Shown here: positions 42,401 through 56,700 of the stretch, piece by piece
Layout of the letters: each line of letters starts with the position of its first letter
How positions within the stretch are numbered: position 1 is the first letter of the stretch
NCBI RefSeq assembly: GCF_963678635.1
Contig: NC_087066.1
Location: 18,533,275-18,597,274, forward strand
Direction of reading: 5' to 3'
DNA length: 64,000 nt
Source: Symsagittifera roscoffensis
Taxonomy: Eukaryota; Xenacoelomorpha; Acoela; Convolutidae
The notes under the pieces: model-generated
Databases searched by the model: none
Told to the model about the DNA's origin: nothing
Seen by the model: only the letters and a program-made list of their open reading frames with translations
Translations under genes and position numbers: made by a program

Positions 42401-45300
42401 TAGTTTTTAAGTAAATATTTTCGTTTGTAAGTATTTATGCAATGGGATTTTTTCACAACCTGTCTTTTTAACTGACTCAATAATTCAGTTTCGGGAGGGT
42501 TGTTTTTGAGAAAAAACAAAAAATTTCAGACAACGGTTGACAACAATCGAAAAAACGACGCTACCGAGGGTCATAGATTTTGTTTAAAAAACTTTGGTTT
42601 TAACAATTTATGCAAAAGAGTGTTTCTCACAATCCGTCTTCTTGACTGAAATCAGGACCTCTGATTAGGGTGGTTTGTTTTTGAGAAGAATCGAAAATTT
42701 CAAAAAACGGTTTAGAAATTGAAAACTTGTCTTTTCCGAGGGTCGAAACTTTTTGTGTAAAAAAAATTGGGCGTAACCGTTTGTAACGAGGAGTTGCTCA
42801 CAAACTTTTTCACTTATTGAAATCAGACACTCACTTTGAGAGAGTCAAAAAATTTCAAAAAAAAAACGCCAAACAATCAAAAATTCAGACTTCTCAAGGG
42901 TCATAATTTTTGTGAGTTTTTTGGCTGTAATTGATTATGCAATAGATATTCTCCTAATGTGTCCTTTTGACTGAAATCAAAACTCTGTTTTTGGAGGCTG
43001 GTTTTCGGGAAGGTCACAAAGTTTCAAAACACAACCAAAAAACCGAAAACTTGTTGTTTTCGAGGGTCAAAACTTTTCTGCTAAGAAAAATTGCCTTAAC
43101 CGCTTATGCAGGGTGCATGGGAGTTTTAACAACCCGTGCTAACTACTGAAACCACAACTTCAGATCTGGTAAAAAAGGCTTCGAGAAAAGTCAAAAAGTT
43201 AATAAAAAATGTTCAGGAAAATGAAACTGATATTTCCAAGGGCCATAACTTTTGTGTACACATTTTTGGTCATAACCGTTTATGCAAGGGAGCTTCCTAC
43301 AACTTGTCTTTTTGAATGGCATCAAAAACCTAGATTCGAGAGGGTAATTTTTGAATACAGCCAAAAAGTTTCAAAGAGCAGTCAAAAACCAAAAATTGAC
43401 ATTTGCGTGGGTCAGAAATTTTTCGAATAAGTTTTTTTTTTGGATGTAACCGCTTGTGCAAGGGAGGTTTTCTAAAAGCTAAAAAAAAAAAATAATAAGT
43501 CAAAAAATGGAAAACTTGAATTTTACGAGGGTCATATTTTTTGTGAAATTTTTCCTCAAATAAATTCGGACAACACAGTTTAAGCAGAGTAATTTTACTC
43601 AGATTTGCGAAAGTAGTTTTCCAGGTCAGTTAAAAAGTTTAAATAAAGGTCAAACAATAAAAATTTTGACTTCTCCGCTGCTCACACATTTTTGTGTAAA
43701 ACTTTTTGGCTGTAACCGCTTGTGAAATGGATATTCTCACACTCCGTCCCTTTTGGCTGAAATCATAAACTATGTTTTTGGAGACTCGTTTTTAAGAAAA
43801 GTCCAAAAATTTCAAAGCACGATCAAAAAATCCGCAATTTTTTTCCGAGGGTCACAACGTTTTGTGTTTACAAAAATTGGGCGTAACCGTTTATCCAGGG
43901 AGATTTTCTCAAAACGTTTTACTCATTGAAATCAAAAACTCAGGAGATTTTGTAAGGTTGTTTTTGAGAAAAGCAGAAAAATTTCATTAAAAAAGTCCAG
44001 TCTTTTTTGTGTTTTTTTTAGGTTGTAATCGATTATGCAACAGATGTTTTCTTGATACGTCTTTTTTGACTGAAATCAAAAATTTTGATTCGGGAGGGTA
44101 GTTTTCAGGAGAAAGTTCAAAAATTCAAAAAACGCAAAAAATCCAGAACATGTTTTTGACGAGGGACATAACTTGACGAGGGACATAAAATTGGTTTAAT
44201 ATGAAACTGACTTTTCCAAGAAACTTAGTTTTTAAGTAAATATTTTCGTTTGTAAGTATTTATGCAATGGGATTTTTTCACAACCTGTCCTTTTAACTGA
44301 CTCAATAATTCAGTTTCGGGAGGGTTGTTTTTGAGAAAAAACAAAAAATTTCAGACAACGGTTGACAACAATCGAAAAAACGACGCTACCGAGGGTCATA
44401 GATTTTGTTTAAAAAACTTTGGTTTTAACAATTTATGCAAAAGAGTGTTTCTCACAATCCGTCTTCTTGACTGAAATCAGAACCTCTGATTAGGGTGGTT
44501 TGTTTTTGAGAAGAATCGAAAATTTCAAAAAACGGTTTAGAAATTGAAAACTTGTCTTTTCCGAGGGTCGAAACTTTTTGTGTAAAAAAAATTGGGCGTA
44601 ACCGTTTGTAACGAGGAGTTGCTCACAAACTTTTTCACTTATTGAAATCAGACACTCACTTTGAGAGAGTCAAAAAATTTCAAAAAAAAAAACGCCAAAC
44701 AATCAAAAATTCAGACTTCTCAAGGGTCATAATTTTTGTGAGTTTTTTGGCTGTAAATGATTATGCAATAGATATTCTCCTAATGTGTCCTTTTGACTGA
44801 AATCAAAACTCTGTTTTTGGAGGCTGGTTTTCGGGAAGGTCACAAAGTTTCAAAACACAACCAAAAAACCGAAAACTTGTTGTTTTCGAGGGTCAAAACT
44901 TTTCTGCTAAGAAAAATTGCCTTAACCGCTTATGCAGGGTGCATGGGAGTTTTAATAACCCGTGCTAACTACTGAAACCACAACTTCAGATCTGGTAAAA
45001 AAGGCTTCGAGAAAAGTCAAAAAGTTAATAAAAAATGTTCAGGAAAATGAAACTGATATTTCCAAGGGCCATAACTTTTGTGTACACATTTTTGGTCATA
45101 ACCGTTTATGCAAGGGAGCTTCCTACAACTTGTCTTTTTGAGTGGCATCAAAAACCTAGATTCGAGAGGGTAATTTTTGAATACAGCCAAAAAGTTTCAA
45201 AGAGCAGTCAAAAACCAAAAATTGACATTTGCGTGGGTCAGAAATTTTTCGAATAAGTTTTTTTTTTGGATGTAACCGCTTGTGCAAGGGAGGTTTTCAC
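39430..45300 (+). repeat. Higher-order satellite array, ~1,826-bp unit of ~150-180-bp monomers
   Basis: Three consecutive higher-order copies start near 39900, 41650 and 43480. Matching points such as the frame at 41141, 42967 and 44793 are exactly 1,826 bp apart. The first copy lacks about 80 bp near 40680. Each unit is built of diverged monomers recognisable by tgactgaaatcaaaaact, gagggtcataa and ttgggcgtaaccgtttatg. Copies 2 and 3 are almost identical, while the region 39430-39900 contains older monomers. Repeated open frames here are a by-product of repetition, not genes. Confidence 0.9.
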
Positions 45301-45320
45301 AATCTCTTATTTTGACTACA

Positions 45321-45428
45321 TCAGAAACTCTGATTAGGGAGGGTAGTTTTTGAGAAATATGGTTTTTGGCCGTTTTTTGAAACTTTTGAATTTTCTCAAA
45401 AACTATCATCCCTAATCAGAGTTTCTGA
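45321..45428. repeat. Inverted repeat ending the satellite array
   Basis: The 37-base arm at 45321-45357 (tcagaaactctgattaggga...) and the arm at 45392-45428 are reverse complements with two mismatches, around a 34-base loop. The left arm is a normal satellite monomer segment, so the right arm is a fragment of a monomer in opposite orientation. The array stops here. Confidence 0.9.
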
Positions 45429-47779
45429 TTTAGTTTCTGAAAACTAGATAAATAGGCAATATGTTTGTTTCTCTGGTAACCATAAAATCACTATCAGTTT
45501 TCTAAATTAGATGTCTTGCAAGACCTTTAAATATTTTTTGTTTGTTAGTGGACTTTGCCTGCATTTTAGAAGAAATTAAGTGGGAGCAAGCATTTTGAAT
45601 TAAATAATGGTCTTCACTGCGCCCATTGTCATTAAAAAAAACTTGCAATGATTGTTTCAAGCTTTTGCGTTCTGATTTTGCGTTTTTGAAGAACGCAACC
45701 AATTTTTGTATACAAAACAAGTTTTAATTTTGAACTGTAAAAAAGTAGTTTCCAAAGTTTTTAGCGATTAATCATTATGAGAGGTGTGTTTCGAGAAATC
45801 GTTTCAGAAACCCGATTTTTTTTCTTGGTTTGCTGTTTCTTTTAGGAAATCTTTCATTAGGAATTTGAATAAAACTCCATTAAATGGGCTGATTTTTTGT
45901 TTTTAGAAAGTTTGATTTTCAAAACTGCGAATTTTTTTGTTTTAAAATGAATGCACCGATTTTACCTAATTTTTTCAAGTCTTGCGTTAAGTTTTCAGTG
46001 TTTCTAGATGTTTGATTGCGAGAAAATTTTCAATAAAAATTCTTAAAACTTTTTTCCAATTTCATCCATTTTGGTTTTGTTTCTGAAAGTCGATTTGAGA
46101 AAACCCAACGAAACATCGTTTTGCTTAGAAATTACAAAAACACGTGTCAGCTTCACCAAAAAAGAATTATTTTAAAGATTTTTTTCTGTGCTAATTGCCA
46201 GTTAAACTACATTCAAATAACTCTACATTAAATTTCAGGAGGTGTATAGGACCAATTTTTTGTGTTTGCAAATAAAAACATAAATGTTGTTCAAAAAATG
46301 ATACTTCATCCTCAGTGGCCAGGTTGTTTGCTTTCTTCTTATCCTATTTAAGATTTTTTTTAGATTTGATTTCAGAAAATGCTGACTTTTATACAGTTCA
46401 CAAAAGCCCATTAGGGAAACTGATCTTATATCTGAACTACAATAAAATAAAGAAATTAAAATAATAATCATGTCTCAAAACTACGACGGCAACTCTAGTT
46501 TCAAGTTTATTACGAATTGAAAACCGATGCAGCTTTTAATGAACATATTAGTATTCAACAAGTTCTAAAAGGTATTTGTCATATTTCAACCTTGTAAGAC
46601 AATTGACGGACTCAATGCGATCATACTTTTCAATCTAAACTAATTTTCAATCTAAACTAATTTTCAATCTAAACACGGCCTATAAAAATGTTGCCATCTT
46701 TGAAGCCAAAACTTTGAAGCCAGGTATCGCATAGGTTTTCCTGGCTGCGAACAGTTTCCTTCACTGTTTTTGTTTGAAGACTAAAACTGACCTGGAAGCT
46801 GCTGCGGATGCTCCAAGGATGTCATTAGATGCAAATTAGCCTAGAAAATAAAAAGCAATCAAAGTCAATACTTCACAAAAACATGATTGACTAGATCACT
46901 AATTCAACAGTCTTTTCAAAGTTTTGAATTACATCAGAAAATTTGATAAAAGAGCAACGTAGGCAAAACAGATTGAGACAACAGTCTGTTTCCAATTAGC
47001 GACAACTACTGCCTTGTAACAGAAATCACAGCCATTTTCTGTTAACGGAAAATCTATAGTTTATGGGAACTAATTAGTGGAAAATTTGATGAAAGATTGC
47101 CAGAGCTATAACAATCCAAAAAGACCCTTTCTTGCAAAAAGAATGGGAGACGATTAATGTTTAGAAAATCATGCTACTGATAGTAGACACCCACTCCCAG
47201 TAAAGTGTTCGACTCATGGTTCGACAGAAATGGTCGAACAATGTCCGTTTTTGACGCAAATAAGACGTTGCTCCAACAGAGTCGAAAAATTTTATTTCGT
47301 ACAGGGTCGAAACATGCGTCAAACAGGGTCAAAAGAGTCAATTCGAGTCAAATCAAGGGTCGAATAGAGTCAAAAACATCCTGTTAGAGCAAAAAAATCA
47401 AAAACGGTCAATGCTTGACTGAAAATATTGACAACGGATATCGTTTGATGATTTCCATCGAATCATGAGTTAATTATAAGGTCGAATCATGAGTTAAACT
47501 TGGGTCAATGATAAGGACTCCATGAAAAAACATGGCCTTCTCTGACACTTGGAAGCTTTTCAAATACTTTTCTAAAACATTTGGCTCTTTTCCAGTCCCC
47601 CATTACATCTTTTCTTTTCACTTATTAAAAGTTGCTTCGTTTTTGTCACATTGCAAAGTAAGTTGTCTTAGCATGGCGAGCACTATAAAAATAATGAAGA
47701 AATTTGTGCTTCATATTTAATTGTATTATGGTCATTAAGCATCGGGCTATTTTTTTACTCCGACGAAAGTTCTGAGATG
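45429..47779. other. Unique DNA between satellites, with degenerate GTCGAA-type words
   Basis: I see no gene. At about 47200-47510 the words gtcgaa, gtcaaa and aatcatgagtt recur irregularly, suggesting a worn short tandem repeat. Elsewhere the sequence is AT-rich with no clear feature. Confidence 0.5.
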
Positions 47780-50700
47780 TTTAGCTGAAATTTTGTAGCG
47801 TTTAGCTGGCTAACCTTGGAGTTTTTTTAAGTCCAGGAAAGTTGGGCTAGCATCGTAAGAAGGCTAAATTACTATCCCACGAGTGTTTTCTCGAGTCCCG
47901 GGTTTGCTAACTTGGATAGTTCTGCTAAGTTTTGCAAAAGTCTTGGAAGATTATTTTTAATGATTTTTAAAGTCCTGGGAAGGTTAGCCAAGAACTTGAG
48001 CGGATTAATATAATAAATAAACGCGTTTATAGAGTCTTCGGAAGGTTGCAGAAAGTATTGGGAAGGTTACACGGTTTTATACTATCCTACGAGTTTAGTA
48101 TACTATACAGGAAAGTTTAGTTTACTATCCCTACGAGTTTTTATTGAAGCTCAGGTAAATTGGGCTAGCATCTTGACGGTTAATTTTTTTATCCAAACGA
48201 GGGTTTTCTAGAATCCCGGTTCGGTTAGCAAAATCCTTGGAGGTTAATTTTGTTTTTCATCTCAATGATTTTTTTAAATAGTTTTGAGAAGCCTGGCAAA
48301 AATCCTTGGAAAATTAATTTATTACCCCAAGTCCTGGGTAGGTTAGCAAAAACCTTGGGAGGATTAATTTAATAGTTAAATGCGTTGATAGAGTCTGGGG
48401 AAGGTTGCAGAAAGTATTGGGAAGGTTACACGATTGCTTACTATCCTACGAGTTTAGTTTACTATCCAGGAAAGTTTAGTTTGCTATCACTGCATTTTTT
48501 TAAAAACCAGGCAGGTTAGTAAGCTAACAAAGGAGTAGGTTAGCAAAAGTGTTTTGAGAACAACTTTTTTTATCTCAACAGTTTTTAAAATAGTTTTGCG
48601 AAGTTCACTATTCCAACTACGGAGTGTTCTATAGAGTCTTAGAAAACTTGGCAAAAGCCTTGAATCGTATTTTTTGTTACAGCGACTGTTTTTTGAGTCC
48701 TATGAAGTTTAGCAAAAGACTTGGCAGTGTTGAAATAATCTCTTAATACGTTTTTAAAGAGTCTTGGGAAGGTTATCAGCGGCCCTGAGAGGATTAATTT
48801 GCTATCACAACGAGTTTTATCTAGAATTTTGTGAAGGTTAAGTTAAGCCCTGAGAACGTTATTTTACTATTACGGCGAGTTTTTTGTAATTTCTTGGGAA
48901 GGCTAGCCAAAGTCTTGGGGAGCTTTAATTGTTACCTCAGCGTCTCCCAACGAGTTTTTTCTAAAATCATTGGAGGGAGGGTTGGCAAAAGTCTTGGGAA
49001 AAATATTTTACTATGCCAACGCGTTTTTTCGCTAGCTACTGGGAATGTTTAAAAAATCTTGTGCAGGTTAGTTCACTATTCCAACGAATTTTCATAAAAA
49101 AATTAGTTTTTTCACCGCAACGGATCTTTTCTATAGTCTTGGAAAAGGTAGCAAAAGTCTTGGGATTTATAATTTATTATCGCAACGTAGCCCAACGAGT
49201 TTTTTCTTAAGTCTTAGAAAAGTTGGCAAAATTTTTGAGAAATTAGCTAAAAACTTCGAAAAGTTAATTTTTTTCTAACGAGTTTATAAGATTCTTGGGA
49301 ACGTTAGCAAAATTTTGTTTTTCCTTTCAGCTTATTCCATCCAGCTTTTTCTTGAGTCTTGGGAGGGTTAATATCAACGCCTGACGCATTTATAGACCCT
49401 CACACAGGTTGTAAAAAGTTTAGGAAAGGATAAACGATAGGCTAATTTACTATCCGGACGAGTTTCTTTCTAGTGTCTTGGGAAGGTTAAAAAGTCTTGG
49501 GAAAATCGCTTAAGGTTTTGGAAAGGTTAGTTTACTATACCAATGACTTTTCAATATATCTTTAGGAAGGATGACAAAAGCATTGAAATGTTTTTTTTTA
49601 ATCACCGTGACTGTTTTCTAGATTCCAAGGCATGTACGCAGAAATTTTGCAGGAAGGTTGAAAAAGTTTTAGCAAAGTCAGCTAAAATTTGAAAAGGTTA
49701 TTTACTATCCCAACAAGTCTTTTAGAGTATCGGCAAATTTAAAAAGGCCTTAGGAAAGTCAGCTAAGACTTTGGAAAGGTTAATTTACTATCTCAATGAG
49801 TTTTCCATAAATCTTGAGGAAGGATGAGAAAAGCCTTGAAATATTTTTTTAAATCACCGCGACTGTTTTCTAGATTCCAGGGGATGATAGCAGAAATTTT
49901 GGAAGGTAAATTTAGGATCTTCATCAGTTTTTCAAAGAGCCCTGGTAGGGTTGGCGAAATACCTGAGAGCGTTAAATTGAATCCTAACGGTTTTTTAGAG
50001 TTTTCGAAAGGTTAATTTACTATACCGATGAGTTTTTAATAGTTCCTAAGAAATTTTGGCAAAAACCTTGAAATATTCTTTTTTCATCACAGTGACCGTT
50101 TTCTAGAGTCCTGAAAAAGTTAGCAAAAGTCTTGGCAGTGTAAAATTATGATATGCATGCTTTTTTGAAGGATGTTGGTTAGGTTAGCGAAAGTCCTGAG
50201 AGAGTTAAATTACAATCCTAATGAGTTTTTTTTACTCTTGGTACGGTTTAAAAAAAGAATTGGGAAAGTCAGTCAAAATTTGGGAAAGGTTCATTTACTA
50301 TCCCAATGATTTTTCTATAGGTCCTAAGGAGGGATGACAGAAGCCTTGAAGCGTTGTTTTTATCACCGTGACTGTTTTCTAGAGTCCTAGAAAGGTTAGC
50401 AAAAGTCTTGACAGTGTGAAATTCAGATATATATGGTTTTTTTAAGAGCCTAAAAGTTGGCAAAAGTCCTGACAGCGTTAAATTGCTATCTCAACGGTTT
50501 TTTTAGAGTCTTGGGAAGGTTAAAAAAGTTTTGGGAAAGTCAGTCAAATCTTTGGAAAGGTTGTTTATTATCCCAACGAGTCTTTTTAGAATCTTGGGCA
50601 AGTTTTAAAAAGCCTTGAGAAAGTCAGCTAACAATTTGGAAAGGTTAATGTACTATCTCAGTGAGTTTTCCATAGATCCTGAGGAAGGATGAAGGTTGAA

Positions 50701-53700
50701 ATGTTTTTTTTTCACCGAGACTGTTTTCTAGAGTCCAAGGGATGTTAGCAGAAGTTTTCGCAGTGTAAAGCTAAGATCTTCATCAGTTTTTCAATGAGTG
50801 TTTTGATTTTAGAAAAAGTTTTGGGAAAGTCAGCTAAAGTTTTGGAAGGGTTAAATTACTATCCCAATGATTTTTCTATAGGTCCTAAGGAGGAATGACA
50901 GAAGCCTTGAAGCGTTTTTTTTATCACCGTGACTGTTTTCTAGTGTCCTGGGAAGGTTTGCAAAACTCTTGACAGTGTAAGTTTAAGATATACATGAGAT
51001 TTTAAAGAGCCTTCTGAAGGTTGGCAAAAATCCTGAGAGCGTTAAATTGCTATCTCAACGGTTTTCATAGAGTCTTGGGAAGGTTTAAAAACTGTTTTAG
51101 GAAAGTCAGTCAAATCTTTGGAAAGGTTGTTTACTATCCCAACGAGTCTTTTTAGAATCTTGGGCAAGTTTTAAAAAGCCTTGAGAAAGTCAGCTAAGAC
51201 TTTGGAAAGGTTGATTTACCTTCTCAATGAATTTTCCATAGATCCTGAGAAAGGATGAAAAAAGCCTTGGAATGTTTTTTTTTTCACCATGACTGTTTTC
51301 TAGAGTCCAAGAAATGTTAGCAGAAGTTTTTGCAGTGTAGAGTTAAGATCTTCATCAGTTTTTTAAAGAGCCTTGGGAAGGTTGACGAAAGTCTTGAGAG
51401 CGTTAAATTGCTATTCCAACAATTTGTTTTGAGTCTTGGAAAGTTTAAAAAAGTTTTGGGAAATTAGCTAATGTTTTGGAAAGGTTAATTAACTATTCCA
51501 ATGAGTTTTCTTAGATCCTTAGGAGGGATGACAAAACCTTGAAGCTTCTTTTTTATCACCGCGACTATTTGCTAGAGCCTTGGGAAGGTGCGCAAAAGTC
51601 CCGAGGTTGTTAAACTGCTATCTAAACGGTTTTTTAGAGTCTTGGGAAGGTTAAAAAGGTTTTATGAAAGTCCGCTAAAGTTTTGGAAATATTATATACT
51701 ATCAAAATGAGTCTATTTAGAAAATTGGCAAGTTTAAAAAAGACATGGGAAATTCAGCTAAGAAATTAGGATCTACATGATTTTTTTTAAAGATTATTTT
51801 GTGAAAGTTGTCAAAAATCTTGAGAGAGTTAAATTGCTATCTCACCGTTTTTTTTAGAGTCTTGGAAAAGTTAAAAAAAAATTCTGGGAAAGTCATTCAA
51901 AGTTTGGGAAAGGTTAACTTACTACTCCAATGAGTTTTCTACAGATCCTTAGTAAGTTTGACAAAAGCCTTGAAGCGTTTTTTTTTAAATCACCGCCTCT
52001 GTTTTCTAGAGTCCAGGGTATGTTAGCAGAAGTATTGTCAGTGTAAAGTCAAGAGCTGAATGCCTTTTTTAGAGAGTGTTGGTTAGCTTGGCGAAAATCC
52101 TGAGAGAGTCAAATTGCTATCCCATCGAGTTTTTTTTAGAGTCTTGGGAAGGTTAAAAAAAGCCTTGAGAAAGTCAGCTAAGACTTTGGAAAGGTTAATT
52201 TACCTTCTCAATGAGTTTTCCATAGATCCTGAGGAAGGATGAAAAAAGCCTTGAAATGTTTTTTTTTCACCGCGAATGTTTTCTAGAGTCCAAGGGATGT
52301 TAGCAGAAGTTTTTGCAGTGTAAAGTTAAGATCTTCATCAGTTTTTCAAAGAGTCTATTGAAGGTTAGAAAAATTTTGGGAAAATCAGCTAAAGTTTTGG
52401 AAGGGTTAAATTACTATCCCAATGAGTTTTTCATCGCAGTGTCTTGTGAAGAGCCTAGTGAAGTTTGGCAAAAGCCCTGAGAGAGTTAAATTGCATCTCA
52501 ATGTTTTTTTAGAGTCTTGGAAAAGTTTTTAAAAAACTCTGGGAAAGTCATTTAAAGTTTGGGAAAGGTTAATTTACTACTCCAATGAAATTTCTACAGA
52601 TCCTTAGTAAGTTTGGCAAAATCCTTGAAGCGTTTTTCTAAATCACCGTGACTATTTTCTAGAGTCCAGGGTATGTTAGCGGAAGGTTTGTCAGTGTAAA
52701 GTTAAGATCTACATGCGTTTTTTGAAGAGTGTGGGTTAGGTTAGCGAAAGTCCTGAGAGAGTTAAATTGCTATCCCAACGAGTTTTTTTAGATTCTTGGT
52801 AAGGTTTAAAAAAAGAATTGGGAACGTCAGTCAAAGTTTGGGAAAGGTTAATTTACTATCCCAATGATTTTTCTATAGGTCCTTAGGAGGGATGACAGAA
52901 GCCTTGAAGCGTTATTTTTATCACAGTGACTGTTTTCTAGAGTCCAGGGTATGTTAGCAGAAGTTTTGTCAGTGTAAAGTCAAGATCTGCATGCGTTTTT
53001 TAAAGAGTGTTGATTAGCTTGGCGAAAGTCTTGATAGAGTTAAATTGCTATCCCATTTAGTTTTTTAAGAGCCTTGGGAAGGTTTGCAAAAGTCCTGAGA
53101 GCGTTAAATTGCTATCTCAACGGTTTTCTTAGAGTCTTGGAAAAGTTAAGAAAGATTCTGGAAAAGTCAATTAAAGTTTGGGAAAGGTAATTTTACTACT
53201 CCAATGAGTTTTCTACAGATCCTTAGTAAGTTTGACAAAAGCCTTGAAGCGTTTTTTTAAATCACCGCCACTGTTTTCTAGAGTCCAGGGTATGTTAGAA
53301 GCAGTTTTGTCAGTGTAAAGTCAAGATCTGCATGCGTTTTTTAAAGAGTGTTGATTAGCTTGGCGAAAGTTCTGAGAGAGTTAAATTGCTATCCCAACGA
53401 GATTTTTTAGAGTCTTGGGAAGGTTAAAAAAAGCCTTGAGAAAGTCAGCTAAGACTTTGTAAAGGTTAATTTACCTTGTCAATGGTTTTCCATAGATCCT
53501 GGCAAAAGTCCTGAGAGCGTTAAATTGCAATCTCAAAGGTTCTCTCAGAGTCTTGGGAAGGTTAAAAATTTTTAGGAAAGTCAGTCAAATCTTTGAAAAG
53601 GTTGTTCACTATACCAACGAGTCTTTATAGAATTTTGGGCAAGTTTTAAAAAGCCTTTGGAAAGTCAGCTGACACTTTGGAAAGGTTAATTTACCTTCTC

Positions 53701-56700
53701 AATGAGTTTTCCATAGATCCTGAGGAAGGATGAAAAAAGCCTTGAAATGTTTTTTTTTTCACCGCGAATGTTTTCTAGAGTCCAAGGGATGTTAGCAGAA
53801 GTTTTTGCAGTGTAAAGTTAAGATCTTCATCAGTTTTTCAAAGAGTCTATTGAAGGTTAGAAAAATTTTGGAAAAATCAGCCAAAGTTTTGGAAATGTTA
53901 GATACTATCAAAATGAGTCTTTTTAGAAAATTGGCAAGTTTAAAAAAGACTTGGGAAATTCAGCTAAGAAATTAAGATCTACATGATTTTTTTTAAAGAT
54001 TATTTTGTGAAAGTTGTCAAAAATCTTGAGAGAGTTAAATTGCTATCTCACCGTTTTTTTAGAGTCTTGGAAAAGTTAAAAAAAAAATTCTGGGAAAGTC
54101 ATTTAAAGTTTGGGAAAGGTTAACTTACTACTCCAATGAGTTTTCTACAGATCCTTAGTAAGTTTGACAAAAGCCTTGAAGCGTTTTTTTTAAATCACCG
54201 CCTCTGTTTTCTAGATTCCAGGGTATGTTAGCAGAAGTATTGTCAGTGTAAAGTCAAGAGCTGAATGCCTTTTTTAGAGAGTGCTGGTTAGCTTGGCGAA
54301 AATCCTGAGAGAGTCAAATTGCTATCCCATCGAGTTTTTTTAGAGTCTTGGGAAGGTTAAAAAAAGCCTTGAGAAAGTCAGCTAAGACTTTGTAAAGGTT
54401 AATTTACCTTGTCAATGGTTTTCCATAGATCCTGGCAAAAGTCCTGAGAGCGTTAAAATGCCATCTCAAAGGTTCTCTCAGAGTCTTGGGAAGGTTAAAA
54501 AATTTTAGGAAAGTCAGTCAAATCTTTGAAAAGGTTGTTCACTATCCCAACGAGTCTTTTCAGAATCTTGGGCAAGTTTTAAAAAGGTTTTGGGAAAGTC
54601 AGCTAAAACTTTGGAAAGGTTAATCTACTATCTCAATGAGTTTTCCATAGATCCTGAGGAAGGGTGAAAAAAGACTTGAAATGTTTTTTTTTCACCGCGA
54701 CTGTTTTCTAGAGTCCAAGGGATGTTAGGAGAAGTTTTCGCAGTGTAAAGTTAAGATCTTCATCAGTTTTTCAAAAAATTTTTTGAAGGTTGGAAAAAGT
54801 TTTGGGAAAGTCAGTCATAGTTTTGGAAGGGTTAATTTACTATCCCAATGAGTTTTCTATAGATACTTACGAAGTTTGGTAAAAGTCTTGATTTTTTTTT
54901 TTAATTACCGCGACTGTCTTCTAGAGTCCAGGGGATTTTAGCAGAAGTTTTGGCAGTGTAAACTTAAGATCTACATGCGTTTTTTAAAAAGTGTATCGGG
55001 AAAGGTAAGCAAAAGTCCTGCGAGAGTGAGTTAAATTGCGATCTCAACTGTTTTTTTTAGAGTCTTGGAAAGAATAAAAATAATTTTGGAAAGTCAGCTA
55101 AGATTTTGGAAAGGTTAATTAACTATCCCAATTAGTTTTCTAAAGATCCGTAGGAGGGATGAGAAAAGCCTTGAAGCATTTCTCTATCATCGCGACTGTT
55201 TGCTAGAGACTTGCGGGGGTTGGCAAAAGTCTTGAAAAGTTAAATTTCTATCTCAACGTTTTTTTTTAGAGTCTTGCGAATATTAAAAAAGGTTTAGGAA
55301 AGTCAGCTTAAGTTTTGGAAAGGTTTTTTACTATCCCAACGAGTCTTGTTAGAATCTTGGGCAAGTTTTAAAAGCCTTGGTAAAATCAGCTAAGACTTTG
55401 GAAAAGTTAATTTACCTTCTCGATGAGTTTTCCATAGATCCTGAGGAAGGATGAAAAAAGCCTTGAAATGTTTTTTTTTCACCGCGAATATTTTCTAGAG
55501 TCCAGGGGATGATAGCAGAAGTTTTGCAGTGTAAAGTTAAAATCTTCATCAGCTTTTTAAAGAGCACTGTGAAAGTTGGCGAAAGTCCTGAGAGCGTTAA
55601 ATTGCTATTCTAACTTTTTTTCAGTGTCTTGGAAAGGTTGAAAAAGTTTTGGGAAAGTCAGCTAAAGTTTTAGAAAGGTTAATTAACTATCCCAATGAGT
55701 TTTCTATAGATCCTTTTAGTAGGGACGACAAAATTCTTGAAGCGTTTTTTTATTACAGCGACTAATTGCTAGAGCTTTGGTAAGGTTGGCAAAAGTCCTG
55801 AGAACGTTAAATTGCTATCTCAACGGTTTTTCAAAGTCTTGGGAAGATTAAGAAAATAATTAGAAAAGTCAGCTAAAGATTTGGAAATGTCAATTTACCA
55901 TCCCAATGAGTTTTCTATAGATATTTACGAAGTTTGGCAAAAACCTTGAAAAATTTTGTTAATTACCGCGACTGTTTTCTAGAGTCCAGGGGACTTTAGC
56001 AGAAGTTTTGGCAGTGTAAACTTAAGATCTACATGCGTTTTTTTAAAAGTGTGTTGGGAAGGTAAGCAAAAAACCTGCGAGAGTTAAATTGCGATCTCAA
56101 CTGTTTTTTTTAGAGTCTTGGAAAGGATAAAAAAGTTTTTGGAAAGTGAGCTAAAATTTTGGAAAGGTTAATTAACTATCCCAATGAGTTGTCTAAAGAT
56201 CCTTAGGAGGGATGAGAAATGCCTTGAAGCATTTCTTTATCAACGTGACTGTTTGCTAGAGACTTGCGGGGGGGGGGTGGAAAAAGTCTTGAGAGCGTTA
56301 AATTTCCATCTCATAGTTTTCTTAGAGTCTTGGGAATATTAAAAAGGTTTTAGGAAAGTCAGCTTAATTTTTGGAAAGGTTTTTTACTATCCCAACGAGT
56401 CTTTTTAGAAGCCTGGGCAAGTTTATAAAAGCCTTGTCAAAACGGCCAAGACTTTGAAAAGGTTAATTTACCTTCTCAATGAGTTTTCCATAGATCCTGA
56501 GGAAGGATAAAAAACCTTGAAATGTTTTTTTTTTCACCGCGACTGTTTTCTAGAGTCCAAGGGATGTTAGCAGAATTTTTTGCAGTGAAAAGTAAAGATC
56601 TTCATCAGTTTCTTAAAGAGCACTGGGAAAGTGGGCAAAAGCACTGAGAGCGTTAAATTGCTATTCCGTCATTTTTTTCAGTGTCTTGGAAAGGTTAAAA

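Noticed and set aside
41141-45256. Identical 60- and 73-codon plus-strand frames occurring three times at 1,826-bp spacing
   Set aside because: They lie inside the satellite, repeat only because the unit repeats, and show no protein-like conservation beyond the DNA identity.
47200-47510. Possible CRISPR-like or short tandem repeat array
   Set aside because: The gtcgaa/gtcaaa words are irregular in length and spacing and the context is a eukaryotic genome; no spacer structure.
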